Shown: one piece after another, positions 16,103 to 25,612 of the stretch
How positions within the stretch are numbered: position 1 is the stretch's first letter
Layout: each line of letters opens with the position of its first letter
Assembly (NCBI GenBank): GCA_037384645.1
Contig: JARRNT010000017.1
Location: 8,462 to 72,461, forward strand
Direction: 5' to 3'
Length of the DNA stretch: 64,000 nucleotides
From: RI-92 sp037384645
GTDB lineage: Bacteria > Pseudomonadota > Gammaproteobacteria > UBA6429 > Thiohalophilaceae
The notes under the pieces: generated by a model
What the model saw: only the letters and a program-made list of their open reading frames with translations
The model's database searches: none
What the model was told of the DNA's origin: nothing
Program-made: the position numbers and the translations under genes

Positions 16103-18403
16103 TCATTTCACCTGTGACAACTCAGTGTGGATACTGGAAAAGCTCCGGATCCAGGGCGAGGCTTTTTGCAGTGCAGGTGGCAGACGCTTGATCGCCGCCC
16201 TGGCCTTTTGCTTGTCCGTATAGACGCCGTAGATCACGGTATACCAGTCACGCCCGCCATGGCGACTGTGAAAATATACAGCATGACTCGACAACGAGGG
16301 ATATTGTTTGAGTAAGTTCTTGACGCTTGCCAGTTCGCGTGCCCCTAATAACTGCAAGGTAAAGTAACTGGGATCCTGACTCCAGATCCAGGATTCGTTC
16401 TGTTCGACATTTCCGTGCCTGGGCAGGGCCGTGGTAAACACATTGGCATCCGGTGGTGGCGCAGAAGCGGTGTCGCGCTTTGGTCCTGTCGGCGTGGCAG
16501 ACTGTGGCGTCGCCCTGACACTCGCCTGGATATCTCCAAACCGCCGGACCCAGGGTTTGATCCTCTTCAGTGACGACGGCAGGGTGTTAATCGCCGAATG
16601 TGCTGCGGACTTATCAGGATACACCCCATAGATCACACTGTACCAGGTCTTGCCTTTAACCTGGGAGGTAAAATACTTTGCCTGGTCGCCAAGCTTATGT
16701 TGACGAATAAAGGTCCTGGCATTTTTCAGTTCATGACTGCCAAACAGCTGCAGGGTAAATTTCCCGGGCGACTGTGAAAGGATCCAGCTACGCTGCGTGT
16801 CATGTTTGAGACCAGGGATGGCCACGCTGAAGTCAAGCGTATTGGACTGAACGTTATCCGGGTTAACCACATGCATTTGCCATTTGTCATGTTGTCTACC
16901 TACCGTAAGCCGCACCTCCATTTGCTTACCCGAAATCAACTTTACCCGCTCCGACGGAATTTCATGATCCTCGTCAGTCCAGCGTACATACACACGGGTG
17001 CTCTCTGTAAAACCTTTTCCATTGACGAGGACAGTCTGCAGCTTATCGCTCGCCGGTACCGGGTCAGGATCAACGCCCTCCAATACCGGTTTGACAGACG
17101 CGACAGGTTCCGCTGTTGTCTGCTGGTTCGATGTACCCGGGCTCGCTGCAGCTGTCGTCGTTGTCGCAGTTTGTGCATTTTCCACTGACTGTGGAGTTTT
17201 ACTTTGTGCAGCAGGCGCCGTGCTGGTATCCGCCGGCTTTTGCGGGGTGCTGGTTTTCGACGCATCCAGCGGAATAATCTTCTCCTTTAATTTTTTCTGC
17301 TTTGTGGCAGGCGCAGTCAACGGTACATCATCCGAAGGTGCTGACGTTGCCACTGGCGGTGACTGCGGCGTTTTGGCAGAAGGTGTTTGCGTCTCTGGCT
17401 TAGGTGTTACGTGTGGCTGGGACTGCCCTTCTGTCGTTCGATCCGGCACAGGTAATGTCATGGTCGTGGTTTCAGCTGACTTACCCTCAAACAGGTGATT
17501 AATTTGAAATACCAGCACCAGTACTGCCAGTATGACCACTACGGCCACGACTGCGCCGGTTCGGATCTGTCGCCGTGGGCTTACCGGTTCCACAATAGAC
17601 TCCACTTCCTCTCGCTCAAAATCCCCATTGTCCAGGATTTCATGCGCCAGCTGATTGATACGAGACGGGTTACCACCCGATGCCTTGAAGATACGCCTGA
17701 CCATTTTCGGGGTGAACGGTGATCCCCCGTTGAATCCCGCTACCGCCAGGCGATGTTTCAGATATTCCGCCGTGGCATCTTCATCCAGTGTTGGTATAGA
17801 CATGGTATGCGTAATACGTTCACGCAGAGGACGCACATCACGGGTATTCAGGATTTTTTCGATCTGGGGTTCGGCAAACAGGATAATTCGCAACAGATTG
17901 GCATCATCCACCTGCGCATCAGCGAGGTGGAAAATTGCCATTAAGGCGTCCTTGGGTAACTCATGCGCATCGTCGACTATCAGGATCGGCACTTGATCAT
18001 TGTGGTGATACGTCGCTATCTGGGAATACAACATTTCCTGTAACTGGCCACTGTCATTTGGCAATTGGTGCACACCGAATCCCTGCGCCACCTGGAACAG
18101 TAACTGCCCCGCATCCATGAAGGTATTGGCCGTCACCCGGCAAATAAACCAGTTTTCAGCCCGGGTCTTGAGAAAGCGTGTCAGCAAACTGGTCTTGCCG
18201 ACACCCTCTTCCCCCTGCACGATCAACACCAGATCGCTGTACTGGGTCATGTGCTGCAACAGATTCAGACGTTGCGCACGCTCTGCGTCCAGGTAAAGAA
18301 AACGGTCATCGTGTTGATTGGAGAAGGGGGATTCGGTCAGTCCATAATTGGCAAGATAGGCAGGCTCAAGGCGGTCGAGTTGTTCGGTGTCGTACGTACT
18401 CAT
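16103..18403 (-). CDS. damX: DamX-like AAA+ ATPase with IPT/TIG-like region and two SPOR domains
   Basis: A 766-residue membrane protein related to DamX/ExeA. It has a cytoplasmic AAA+ domain with Walker A GEEGVGKT (near 64) and Walker B ILIVDDAH (near 143), one transmembrane helix (about 279-300), and a long Pro/Thr/Gln-rich linker (about 305-425). An immunoglobulin-like region resembling IPT/TIG follows (about 430-535: VLVNGKGFTESTRVYVRW). Two SPOR-type repeats come last, both opening SWI(L/W)SQ and containing YFTLQL or FTLQLFG and YSVIYGVY or YTVIYGVY (about 545-630 and 675-760). SPOR domains bind denuded septal peptidoglycan. The aroK-aroB neighbourhood matches damX of E. coli. Two SPOR domains plus an Ig-like region are unusual for the family as I know it. 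Confidence 0.85.
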   Translation of the reverse strand: MSTYDTEQLDRLEPAYLANYGLTESPFSNQHDDRFLYLDAERAQRLNLLQHMTQYSDLVLIVQGEEGVGKTSLLTRFLKTRAENWFICRVTANTFMDAGQLLFQVAQGFGVHQLPNDSGQLQEMLYSQIATYHHNDQVPILIVDDAHELPKDALMAIFHLADAQVDDANLLRIILFAEPQIEKILNTRDVRPLRERITHTMSIPTLDEDATAEYLKHRLAVAGFNGGSPFTPKMVRRIFKASGGNPSRINQLAHEILDNGDFEREEVESIVEPVSPRRQIRTGAVVAVVVILAVLVLVFQINHLFEGKSAETTTMTLPVPDRTTEGQSQPHVTPKPETQTPSAKTPQSPPVATSAPSDDVPLTAPATKQKKLKEKIIPLDASKTSTPQKPADTSTAPAAQSKTPQSVENAQTATTTTAAASPGTSNQQTTAEPVASVKPVLEGVDPDPVPASDKLQTVLVNGKGFTESTRVYVRWTDEDHEIPSERVKLISGKQMEVRLTVGRQHDKWQMHVVNPDNVQSNTLDFSVAIPGLKHDTQRSWILSQSPGKFTLQLFGSHELKNARTFIRQHKLGDQAKYFTSQVKGKTWYSVIYGVYPDKSAAHSAINTLPSSLKRIKPWVRRFGDIQASVRATPQSATPTGPKRDTASAPPPDANVFTTALPRHGNVEQNESWIWSQDPSYFTLQLLGARELASVKNLLKQYPSLSSHAVYFHSRHGGRDWYTVIYGVYTDKQKARAAIKRLPPALQKASPWIRSFSSIHTELSQVK

Positions 18404-18651
18404 GTCAATTCGGCACCCCGCATATACACCACCCGGTATCCCCGTTTTAACTGTGCGTCCCGCACCTTAAGTAACGCATGCTCCGCGTCATCACGCGAAT
18501 CAAAGTGATCCTTTTTAACCCGGCCTGGCGAGCCCTGTTGACCCCATTCGCGCACCAGTGTCCAGCCATCGATGAGATCTTCCTGTAGCATTAACAGATA
18601 AAAGCGCGGCGCCTTGTCCGGATCTTCGATCATCTGCATGTAGACACGCAT
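18400..18651 (-). CDS. Stand-alone WGR domain protein
   Basis: An 83-residue protein made almost entirely of a WGR-type fold: MQMIEDPDKAPRFYLLMLQED, then the signature REWGQQGSPGRVKKDHF, then a helix (DAEHALLKVRDAQLKRGY). WGR domains are best known from PARP-type enzymes, where they contact nucleic acid; small stand-alone bacterial forms are of unknown role. Its stop overlaps the damX start (ATGA), so the two are translationally coupled. It has its own short gap to dgt upstream. Confidence 0.85.
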   Translation of the reverse strand: MRVYMQMIEDPDKAPRFYLLMLQEDLIDGWTLVREWGQQGSPGRVKKDHFDSRDDAEHALLKVRDAQLKRGYRVVYMRGAELT

Positions 18652-18740
18652 AACCAGCCACTATGATTACCTGCCGCTATCATAACCTAATAATAAATAG
18701 CATAAAAACCGGTTTTATGCCGCGCGGGAATGGTTGTCAC

Positions 18741-19892
18741 TCAGGTCAGCTCGCTCGGATCAAAAATACGCTTATGTTCCATGATCGCAAAGCGATCGGT
18801 CATCCCTGCAATATAATCTGCAACGGCTCGCGCCTTGCCAGCCTCGCCGCCAGCCTCGGCAAATTGCTGCGCGATGCGCTGATGCCCGGGTGGCAATAAC
18901 TGCAGGTTGTCCATGAAGCCATTAAACAGGTCACGCAGAATATTATTGGCCTTTACTGTCATGCGATAGACCCGGTAGTGACGATACAGATTATTACGTA
19001 AAAACCGTTTGAGGCCCAGGCTCTGTTCGCGCACCGACTGGCTGAAACCGATCAGTTCCTGCCCATGCCGGCGTACGGCATCGATAGAGTCCGGCCTGGT
19101 CTGCGCCAGCTTGCTCTGGCTGCTTTCAATAAGGTCCACAACCAGCAGGTTGATCATCCGTCGTATCGTCTCATGTACCAGACGCCGGCCTCTGAGCGAC
19201 GGATACTGTTTGGTCACTACCTGAAACTGGTCGTTGAACAGGCTTACTTCACACAATTGCTCAATACTGATTAGTTCGGCCCGCAATCCATCGTCTACAT
19301 CGTGATTGTTGTAGGCAATCTCATCGGCCAGGTTGACTATCTGCGCTTCAAGACTTGGTTGATGTTTGTGAATAAATCGCTCCCCCACATCACCCAACTC
19401 CCTGGCTTTTTGCAAAGAGCAGTGTTTGAGGATACCTTCCCGTGACTCGAAAGTCAGGTTGAGGCCGGGAAACTCTGCATAGCGCTCTTCCAGTTCATCC
19501 ACTACTCGTAGTGACTGCAGGTTGTGCTCGAAGCCACCGTAATTGGCCATGCAATGATTCAGGGCATCCTGACCGGCATGCCCGAATGGCGTGTGTCCCA
19601 GATCATGAGCCAGGGCAATGGTTTCGGCGAGGTCCTCGTTCAGGCACAGAACCCGGGCTATTGATCGGGCGATCTGGGCAACCTCGATAGAATGGGTCAA
19701 GCGGGTCCGGAACATGTCGCCTTCATGATTGACAAAGACCTGGGTTTTATATTCCAGCCGGCGAAACGCCGAGGAGTGGACAATGCGGTCGCGATCCCGT
19801 TGATAATGACTGCGATAATTCGGCCCAGGCTCTACATGACGACGCCCGCGTGAGGTCTCGTCCCTTGCCGCATAGTCAGCCAGTTCCGCCAT
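18741..19892 (-). CDS. dgt: Deoxyguanosinetriphosphate triphosphohydrolase-like HD protein
   Basis: Hydrolyses dNTPs to deoxynucleoside and tripolyphosphate. The 383-residue product is the shorter dGTPase-like subfamily. HD-domain metal ligands are present: His67 (RTRLTHSIEVAQ), His96-Asp97 (HDLGHTPFGH) and a later NLADEIAYNNHDVDDG with the final Asp. The start codon is 2 bases after aroB stops, so it belongs to the aroK-aroB transcription unit, placed between aroB and the WGR-damX pair. Confidence 0.93.
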   Translation of the reverse strand: MAELADYAARDETSRGRRHVEPGPNYRSHYQRDRDRIVHSSAFRRLEYKTQVFVNHEGDMFRTRLTHSIEVAQIARSIARVLCLNEDLAETIALAHDLGHTPFGHAGQDALNHCMANYGGFEHNLQSLRVVDELEERYAEFPGLNLTFESREGILKHCSLQKARELGDVGERFIHKHQPSLEAQIVNLADEIAYNNHDVDDGLRAELISIEQLCEVSLFNDQFQVVTKQYPSLRGRRLVHETIRRMINLLVVDLIESSQSKLAQTRPDSIDAVRRHGQELIGFSQSVREQSLGLKRFLRNNLYRHYRVYRMTVKANNILRDLFNGFMDNLQLLPPGHQRIAQQFAEAGGEAGKARAVADYIAGMTDRFAIMEHKRIFDPSELT

Positions 19893-19894
19893 AC

Positions 19895-20986
19895 TCAGGT
19901 TTCTTGTATGGCGTGGTGCGCGTCGATCGTCGCCTTGAGTAATGTACTGTCATAATCCGCGCTGATTAACGCCTGCCCCAGGGCCTTGAGTAATATCAGG
20001 CGGATACTTCCGGCTTCAACCTTCTTGTCGACAGACATATACCGCATGAAACTCGCGTAATCCATATTGGCCGGCGCACGCGTCGGCAACTGTGCCTTGT
20101 CAATGATATTCTCGATGCGCTGCACGTCATCCGCTGTCAGCATCCCCATGCGGGCGGACAGATCAGCCGCGAGAACCATGCCGGTCCCGACTGCTTCGCC
20201 ATGCAACCACTTGCCATAACCCGTCGCGGCCTCAATGGCATGGCCGAAGGTATGGCCAAAATTCAGGGTGGCCCGCACACCTGCTTCACGCTCGTCTGCG
20301 GCTACCACCTGCGACTTGATCTGGCAGGATCGATCGATCACGTGGACCAGGGCCTCATAATCGCGGGCCAGCAGCTTTGGCATATTGTTCTCCTGCCACG
20401 CAAAAAACGGCAGGTCACAGATCAGGCCATACTTGATGATCTCCGCAAGACCGGCACTAAGCTGGCGGTCGTCAAGCGTATTCAGCGTTTCGGTATCGGC
20501 AATAACACAACGCGGCTGATAAAAGGCGCCGATCATGTTCTTACCCAGAGCATGATTGACACCGGTCTTACCACCAACGGATGAATCGACCTGGGACAAT
20601 AAGGTTGTCGGGATCTGGATAAAGGGGACGCCACGCTGGTAGCAAGCTGCGGCAAAACCGACCATGTCGCCAACCACCCCACCACCCAGTGCTACCAGGG
20701 TGCAATTACGCTCATAACGATGCTCAAGCAGGGCATCGAAAATGCGATTAAGCGTTTCGAGATTCTTGTATTCTTCACCGTCAGGGAGAACCACGCTTTC
20801 ACACTGGTAATTGGCAAAGGCCTGCCTTGCCTTGTCCAGGTAGAGCGGCGCTACAGTCTCATTACTCACCAGCATGACCTGGTGGCCACTGACATAGGGT
20901 TCAACCAGCTCGGGGCGCCCCAGCAGATCAGCGCCGATAAAGATAGGATAACTGCGATTACCAAGGTCAACGTTGAGGGTTTGCAT
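19895..20986 (-). CDS. aroB: 3-dehydroquinate synthase
   Basis: Second step of the shikimate pathway: cyclises DAHP to 3-dehydroquinate using NAD and a divalent metal. The 363-residue protein has the NAD-binding ALGGGVVGDMVGFAAA, IPTTLLSQVDSSVGGKTGVNH, and metal ligands in LAEIIKYGLI, FGHTFGHAIE and HGEAVGTGMV. It follows aroK by 61 bases in the same direction, the usual aroK-aroB order. Intact and standard length. Confidence 0.98.
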   Translation of the reverse strand: MQTLNVDLGNRSYPIFIGADLLGRPELVEPYVSGHQVMLVSNETVAPLYLDKARQAFANYQCESVVLPDGEEYKNLETLNRIFDALLEHRYERNCTLVALGGGVVGDMVGFAAACYQRGVPFIQIPTTLLSQVDSSVGGKTGVNHALGKNMIGAFYQPRCVIADTETLNTLDDRQLSAGLAEIIKYGLICDLPFFAWQENNMPKLLARDYEALVHVIDRSCQIKSQVVAADEREAGVRATLNFGHTFGHAIEAATGYGKWLHGEAVGTGMVLAADLSARMGMLTADDVQRIENIIDKAQLPTRAPANMDYASFMRYMSVDKKVEAGSIRLILLKALGQALISADYDSTLLKATIDAHHAIQET

Positions 20987-21047
20987 GAATCACGGCGAAA
21001 TTGCTTAAAACGTCCAACATTATAGGCAAGTCTGGATAGACTGTCGC

Positions 21048-21572
21048 TTATTTTTCAAATTCTACGATCTGGCCATGTAACATTCTGGCGGCAGCCTTGA
21101 TGTTTTGATGCTGGGTATCAAAGGTAATATCAGCCACGTCCAGATACCACGGTTCACGCTCTCGGATTAATGCCTCGAGGCGGCTTCGCGGATCCTCGGT
21201 TTGCAACAGTGGCCGATTCTTGTCGTTTCGCGTGCGGGCCAGCAGTTCATCGATATCCGCCCTGAGATAAACCACGATCCCGCGCTGCTTTAAACACGCA
21301 CGATTCTCCGGTTTAATCACGGCGCCGCCCCCTGTCGCCAGCACAATTCCTGGGCGAGCGCTAAGTTCGTTAATGATATTTTGCTCTCGCCGGCGAAACC
21401 CCTCTTCACCTTCCATATCAAATATCCAGGGAATGCTGGCTCCGGTGCGTGATTCGATTTCACGGTCGCTGTCGACAAACTCATAGCCCATTAGACTGGC
21501 AAGTTGTCGCCCTATTGTGGTTTTTCCCACCCCCATTGGGCCGACCAGAAATATGCTTTGCTGTGCTTTCAT
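21048..21572 (-). CDS. aroK: Shikimate kinase
   Basis: Phosphorylates shikimate with ATP in aromatic amino-acid synthesis. The 174-residue protein has Walker A GPMGVGKTT (11-19), DSDREIESRTG (Asp for shikimate binding), FRRREQNII and ATGGGAV, all typical. It lies downstream of pilQ in the same direction, separated by a strong hairpin, the conserved pilQ-aroK-aroB arrangement. Confidence 0.98.
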   Translation of the reverse strand: MKAQQSIFLVGPMGVGKTTIGRQLASLMGYEFVDSDREIESRTGASIPWIFDMEGEEGFRRREQNIINELSARPGIVLATGGGAVIKPENRACLKQRGIVVYLRADIDELLARTRNDKNRPLLQTEDPRSRLEALIREREPWYLDVADITFDTQHQNIKAAARMLHGQIVEFEK

Positions 21573-21607
21573 CCGGTCTCGTGGGCGTACACGTGATGAT
21601 AAAGACT

Positions 21608-21643
21608 CACCGGCCCATGCCTGTTAAGGCAAATGGGCCGGTG
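21608..21643 (-). terminator. Strong hairpin between pilQ and aroK (terminator or attenuator)
   Basis: A perfect 11-bp stem (CACCGGCCCAT, 21608-21618, with its complement at 21633-21643) continues inward as GCCT / AGGC. On the minus strand it starts 8 bases after the pilQ stop and is followed only by AGTCTTTATC, so termination is likely partial. It may separate pil and aro expression. Confidence 0.55.
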
Positions 21644-21651
21644 GCAAGGAC

Positions 21652-23778
21652 TTAGAGAGTTGAGTTCTGCTTCACGATCTTCGGTGTGACGAAAATGAGC
21701 AATTCGGATTTCTGATCACTTTTCGAGGTGTTGCGGAACAGGAAACCAACCAGCGGCAAGTCGCCGAAGAAAGGTACACGCGTGACCGTATCGGACTTGG
21801 TCTGCTCATAGACACCGCCGAGTACAATAGTCTGACCATTGTTGACCAGAATATTGGTATCCACTTCCTGCTTGGTAATGGGCGGCGCACTTGCACCCAG
21901 CCCCGGAATCACGATGGCGTGGGCATAGTCGGGTGAATCCTTGGTGACTACCAGATCCATGTTGATCCTGTTGTCCGGGGTAATCTGCGGTGTTACTTCC
22001 AGCTTCAACGCCGCCTGCTTGAAGGCAACTGACGCGGCACCGCTGGACGAGGCCTGCAAATAGGGAATCTCCGTACCCTGCAGGATCTTGGCCTTGTGCT
22101 GGTCAGAGGTAATGACCTTCGGGCTGGATACAATCTGTGTCTGGCCTTCGGCTTCGGAGGCGGAAAGTTCCAGATCCAGCAGGGTACCAAAAGGCAGGGA
22201 GGCGACGGCAAGGCCCACGGAGCCGGCCGCACCGCTCACCGGCAAGCTGACATTAAGGGAGCGCGGACTGATACCAGCGACCGTGGTCGAACCGGTGGAA
22301 TCGATGGCACCTTCAGCACCTGAATAAGTTCCGGCAACCCCTACATTGGTGCTACCGGAAGAACTCTGATTGGTCACACCAAACTGCACACCCAGATCCC
22401 TGCTGAAATTCGTGGTGACCAGGACCACGCGTGACTCGATCATGACCTGCTTGACCGGGACATCAAGTTCCTGCACCAGCGCCGCAATGGCATCGAGATT
22501 CTTCTGGGTATCCTGGATCAACAGTTTGTTGGTGCGTGCGTCGACCGTCACATTACCGCGCTTGGATACCAGGGAGTTACCCTTGGCCTTCAGGATTTTG
22601 GCAATGTCAGAGGCCTTGGCGTAGTTCACCTGGAGGGTCTCACTGACGATAGGCGCCAGTTCGGTTACCTGCTTTTGCGATTCCAGTTCCAGTTTTTCCT
22701 GTGCAGCGAGTTCCGCCGCCGGCGCAATCAGCATGACATTACCTTTTTGCCGCTTGGCCAGACCCTTGGTCTTCAGGATGATATCCAGGGCCTGATCCCA
22801 TGGCACATTTTTGAGACGAAGCGTAACGTTGCCGGTTACCGAATCACTGGTCACCATGTTGATGCCCGTAAAGTCAGCAATTAACTGCAGTACCGCCCTG
22901 ACCTGGATATTCTGGAAATTCAGTGAGAGTCGCTCACCAGTATATTCTTTCTTCTTCTTTGCCACCTCAGACTTGGGCTTCACGTACTTCTTGATTTCCA
23001 GAGTAATGTGATTGTCTGTCTGATACCCCAGGTGCTCGAACTGACCTGTTGCGGTAGCAACGATGCGCACATCATTGCCGTGGGTAAAGGCATCCACGGT
23101 CCGCACCGGTGTACCAAAATCGGTAACGTCCAGACGCCGCTCCAGTTTCTCGGGAAGCTTGATATCCTGCAGAGTAACGATGACCTGGTCACCCCGACGG
23201 GTCATATCCATCGCGGTATTCGGGTCGGAAACGGTAATAACAACACGACCGGAACCATTTGAGCCACGGCGGAATGTCACATTCTCTACCGTATCGCCCG
23301 AAGCACCTGCAGCATTGAAAGTCTTGTTCGATGAGCCAGAACTGGCGACACCATTCCCGCCTTGCGCACCAATGGCCAGAACGATGTTGTTACCGACCAC
23401 GCGTGTTTTGTAGGGTACAAGTCGGGTCAGATCCACTACCACGCGGGTACGTCCACCTGCCTCAACAGCGGTGATACTGCGTGTAACACCCACCCCGACG
23501 TTGATATGTTTCTGCACCAGGGCATTGGTAGTGCCAGGCAGGTCCAGCGCGATGCGTGCAGGCTGATCGATCGTGAAACTGCCTGGTTTGGGTACCGCAC
23601 CTTGCATGTGCAGGGTAATCTCCACTAAATCACCGGGCTTCGTTGTATACGTAATCTTGTTCAGTGTGGATGCGGCATAGGCACTCGCTACCCATAACAA
23701 CTGCCCCAATAACCCGATGGCAAGCCAACGCCAGCTCTTTCCGAGAATGTTCTTCATTGTTTGATTACCCGTCTTCAT
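21652..23778 (-). CDS. pilQ: Type IV pilus secretin PilQ
   Basis: Forms the outer-membrane channel through which the type IV pilus emerges. The 708-residue product has a signal peptide (about 1-33, AYA), N-terminal AMIN domain(s) that bind peptidoglycan (about 35-240), an STN/N0 domain (LSLNFQNIQVRAVLQLIADFTGINMV), N1 repeat, and the secretin domain with the conserved LGGVYEQTKSDTVTRVPFFG and a final LLIFVTPKIV. I chose the ATG at 23778, which has GAGGAG before it and lies 17 bases after pilP; an upstream in-frame start at 23838 would overlap pilP. Last gene of pilMNOPQ. Confidence 0.96.
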   Translation of the reverse strand: MKTGNQTMKNILGKSWRWLAIGLLGQLLWVASAYAASTLNKITYTTKPGDLVEITLHMQGAVPKPGSFTIDQPARIALDLPGTTNALVQKHINVGVGVTRSITAVEAGGRTRVVVDLTRLVPYKTRVVGNNIVLAIGAQGGNGVASSGSSNKTFNAAGASGDTVENVTFRRGSNGSGRVVITVSDPNTAMDMTRRGDQVIVTLQDIKLPEKLERRLDVTDFGTPVRTVDAFTHGNDVRIVATATGQFEHLGYQTDNHITLEIKKYVKPKSEVAKKKKEYTGERLSLNFQNIQVRAVLQLIADFTGINMVTSDSVTGNVTLRLKNVPWDQALDIILKTKGLAKRQKGNVMLIAPAAELAAQEKLELESQKQVTELAPIVSETLQVNYAKASDIAKILKAKGNSLVSKRGNVTVDARTNKLLIQDTQKNLDAIAALVQELDVPVKQVMIESRVVLVTTNFSRDLGVQFGVTNQSSSGSTNVGVAGTYSGAEGAIDSTGSTTVAGISPRSLNVSLPVSGAAGSVGLAVASLPFGTLLDLELSASEAEGQTQIVSSPKVITSDQHKAKILQGTEIPYLQASSSGAASVAFKQAALKLEVTPQITPDNRINMDLVVTKDSPDYAHAIVIPGLGASAPPITKQEVDTNILVNNGQTIVLGGVYEQTKSDTVTRVPFFGDLPLVGFLFRNTSKSDQKSELLIFVTPKIVKQNSTL

Positions 23779-23795
23779 TTCCATCTCCTCGGCGT

Positions 23796-24347
23796 CTACT
23801 TCTGCGATAACGCAATAGAAGCCTCGCGTTCTACCCAACCGCCGGAGCCATTGGGAATGATTTCTTTAAGCACGATACTCGTTTCGCTTAGTGAAACAAT
23901 TTCACCGTAGTTCTTACCCATATGATTACCGACCTGGACTCTGTAGATAGCCTTGTCGGGTGCTGAAATAAGGCCCCACAACACACCCTGCTTCTGGATT
24001 GTGCCGACAAATTTCAGCGAATCCAGCGGGAAGGCTTCCAGCGCCTCGCGTTTACGATGCAAATTCGGCGTGATTCCCGGTTGGGCTGTCTGTTTTTCTG
24101 GCGGGGCCTCGCTATACGGGACAAACGGGCTACGTAAATCCTGCGCCTGATACGTGTATGACTCGTAAGTTTTGACTTCCGGTAAAGGCTCGATCCGCCC
24201 CTTGGTCTTGTGTTTGACATCCTGGATGTACTTATCCAGGTCACTGTAATGATGTGACGTACAGGCGGACAATGTCAGAAGCACGACCATCACACCCAGC
24301 AGTCTGGCCAGGGTCACGGTACCTGTTTTGTTATCATTGTCGATCAT
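23796..24347 (-). CDS. pilP: Type IV pilus inner-membrane lipoprotein PilP
   Basis: PilP is a lipoprotein that links the PilMNO inner-membrane platform to the PilQ secretin. The 183-residue product has a lipobox (LLTLSAC) near residue 30 and a C-terminal beta domain (LDSLKFVGTIQKQGVLWGLISAPDKAIYRV...). I chose the ATG at 24347, preceded by AGGA, over a TTG adjacent to the pilO stop at 24386. Sits between pilO and pilQ in the canonical order. Confidence 0.94.
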   Translation of the reverse strand: MIDNDNKTGTVTLARLLGVMVVLLTLSACTSHHYSDLDKYIQDVKHKTKGRIEPLPEVKTYESYTYQAQDLRSPFVPYSEAPPEKQTAQPGITPNLHRKREALEAFPLDSLKFVGTIQKQGVLWGLISAPDKAIYRVQVGNHMGKNYGEIVSLSETSIVLKEIIPNGSGGWVEREASIALSQK

Positions 24348-24386
24348 GATAGATATCCTGCCTGCTTCATCTCTCAACTGACTCAA

Positions 24387-25022
24387 TTAACGCCGTCTTC
24401 TTTTCTTTTTCTTGTGCGCCGCGATCTCCGCCTCATCCAGGTAGCGGTAGGTTCTTGCAGTCACTTCCATCGTCAGCTTGCCGCCATTACCTTTGCCCTT
24501 AGCTCCAGTTATGGAAATATTATGCAAGGTGACGATTCTGGGTAACGCCGCAACGCCACTGATAAAATTGCCGAACTGGTGGTAGGTTCCTGTCATTTTC
24601 ATCTTGATCGGCAATTCCGCGTAAAAATCGATATAGCGCTCAGCTTCCGGCTTGAACAACTGAAACTGAATCCCGCTGGCCAGTCCGGTCTGGGAGATGT
24701 CCACCAACAGACCTTCTACTTCGGTTTTGCTGGGTAGTTGCCGCAGCATGGCACCAAACGATTCTTCAATATCCTTGAGCTGCTGCTTGTAGGCAGCAAG
24801 GTTGACGGCCTTTGACTCCTTCTTTTCAAACTCCTGTTTCAGAGAAATTTCTTTTTGTTCGGCCCGATTCAGATCGGCGATCTGGCTTTTGATGACCAGG
24901 AAATAACCGCCCACGGCAACAATGATACAGACCAGCACTATCACCACGATCTTGACCGCGGTTGGCCAGCTCCCGATATTGTTCAGGTCCAGATCAAGGT
25001 CGCTTAAATTGATGTCTTTCAC
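24387..25022 (-). CDS. pilO: Type IV pilus biogenesis protein PilO
   Basis: A bitopic inner-membrane protein that dimerises with PilN. The 211-residue sequence has a short cytoplasmic start (MKDINLSDLDLDLNNIG), one transmembrane helix (about 23-45), a coiled coil rich in E and K (about 50-90), and a periplasmic ferredoxin-like domain. It starts with GTG, two bases after the pilN stop. The C terminus is a very basic string (AHKKKKRRRR). Confidence 0.94.
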   Translation of the reverse strand: MKDINLSDLDLDLNNIGSWPTAVKIVVIVLVCIIVAVGGYFLVIKSQIADLNRAEQKEISLKQEFEKKESKAVNLAAYKQQLKDIEESFGAMLRQLPSKTEVEGLLVDISQTGLASGIQFQLFKPEAERYIDFYAELPIKMKMTGTYHQFGNFISGVAALPRIVTLHNISITGAKGKGNGGKLTMEVTARTYRYLDEAEIAAHKKKKRRRR

Positions 25023-25024
25023 CG

Positions 25025-25612
25025 TTATTTGGCCCCGCGCTTGTTTTTCTTGGTCCCGTTTTTCTTCCCATTCTTGGTTTTGAACTTTTGTTTGGCACGA
25101 AGGGTAAATTTACGGGAATCGCCGTTCTTACCTGACTGAATCACCACTAGTTGCGGATCGGTCATCCACTCGGACTGGTCAATGTTACGCATCAGTGCCG
25201 AGACACGTGCATTTGATTGTGCAACCCCCGTCATCAGCAGATTATTACCCTGTTGTTTAAATGACGTCAGGTACACACCATCTGGCATCACACGCACCAG
25301 TTCGTCTACCAATCTGACGACCTCAGGCCGGTTGCGCTGTAATTTCTGAATGATCTCCATCCGTGCCAATAAGCGTTCCTTCTTGGCGGCAAGATCATTG
25401 ATTTCCTTAATCTGCTTTTCAACCGTATTGATATGCTGCTGCAGATATGCATTACGGTTATTCTGGTTGTTGATGAGCCTGGAATATTGCAGGTATACCG
25501 CTCCGACTGCCACGATGACCAGCACCACCGTCAGGCCCATGATGGTAAAAAACTGGCGCTGTTGTTCTTTGCGTAGCTCCTGTCGCCAGGGTAAGAGGTT
25601 GATCTTTGCCAT
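25025..25612 (-). CDS. pilN: Type IV pilus biogenesis protein PilN
   Basis: A bitopic inner-membrane protein whose cytoplasmic N-terminal peptide (INLLPWRQELRK here, the conserved INLLPWR motif) docks into PilM. One transmembrane helix (about 22-44), then a coiled coil and a periplasmic domain. The 195-residue product ends in a Lys-rich tail. The start codon shares a base with the pilM stop (TAATG), indicating coupled translation. Confidence 0.95.
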   Translation of the reverse strand: MAKINLLPWRQELRKEQQRQFFTIMGLTVVLVIVAVGAVYLQYSRLINNQNNRNAYLQQHINTVEKQIKEINDLAAKKERLLARMEIIQKLQRNRPEVVRLVDELVRVMPDGVYLTSFKQQGNNLLMTGVAQSNARVSALMRNIDQSEWMTDPQLVVIQSGKNGDSRKFTLRAKQKFKTKNGKKNGTKKNKRGAK

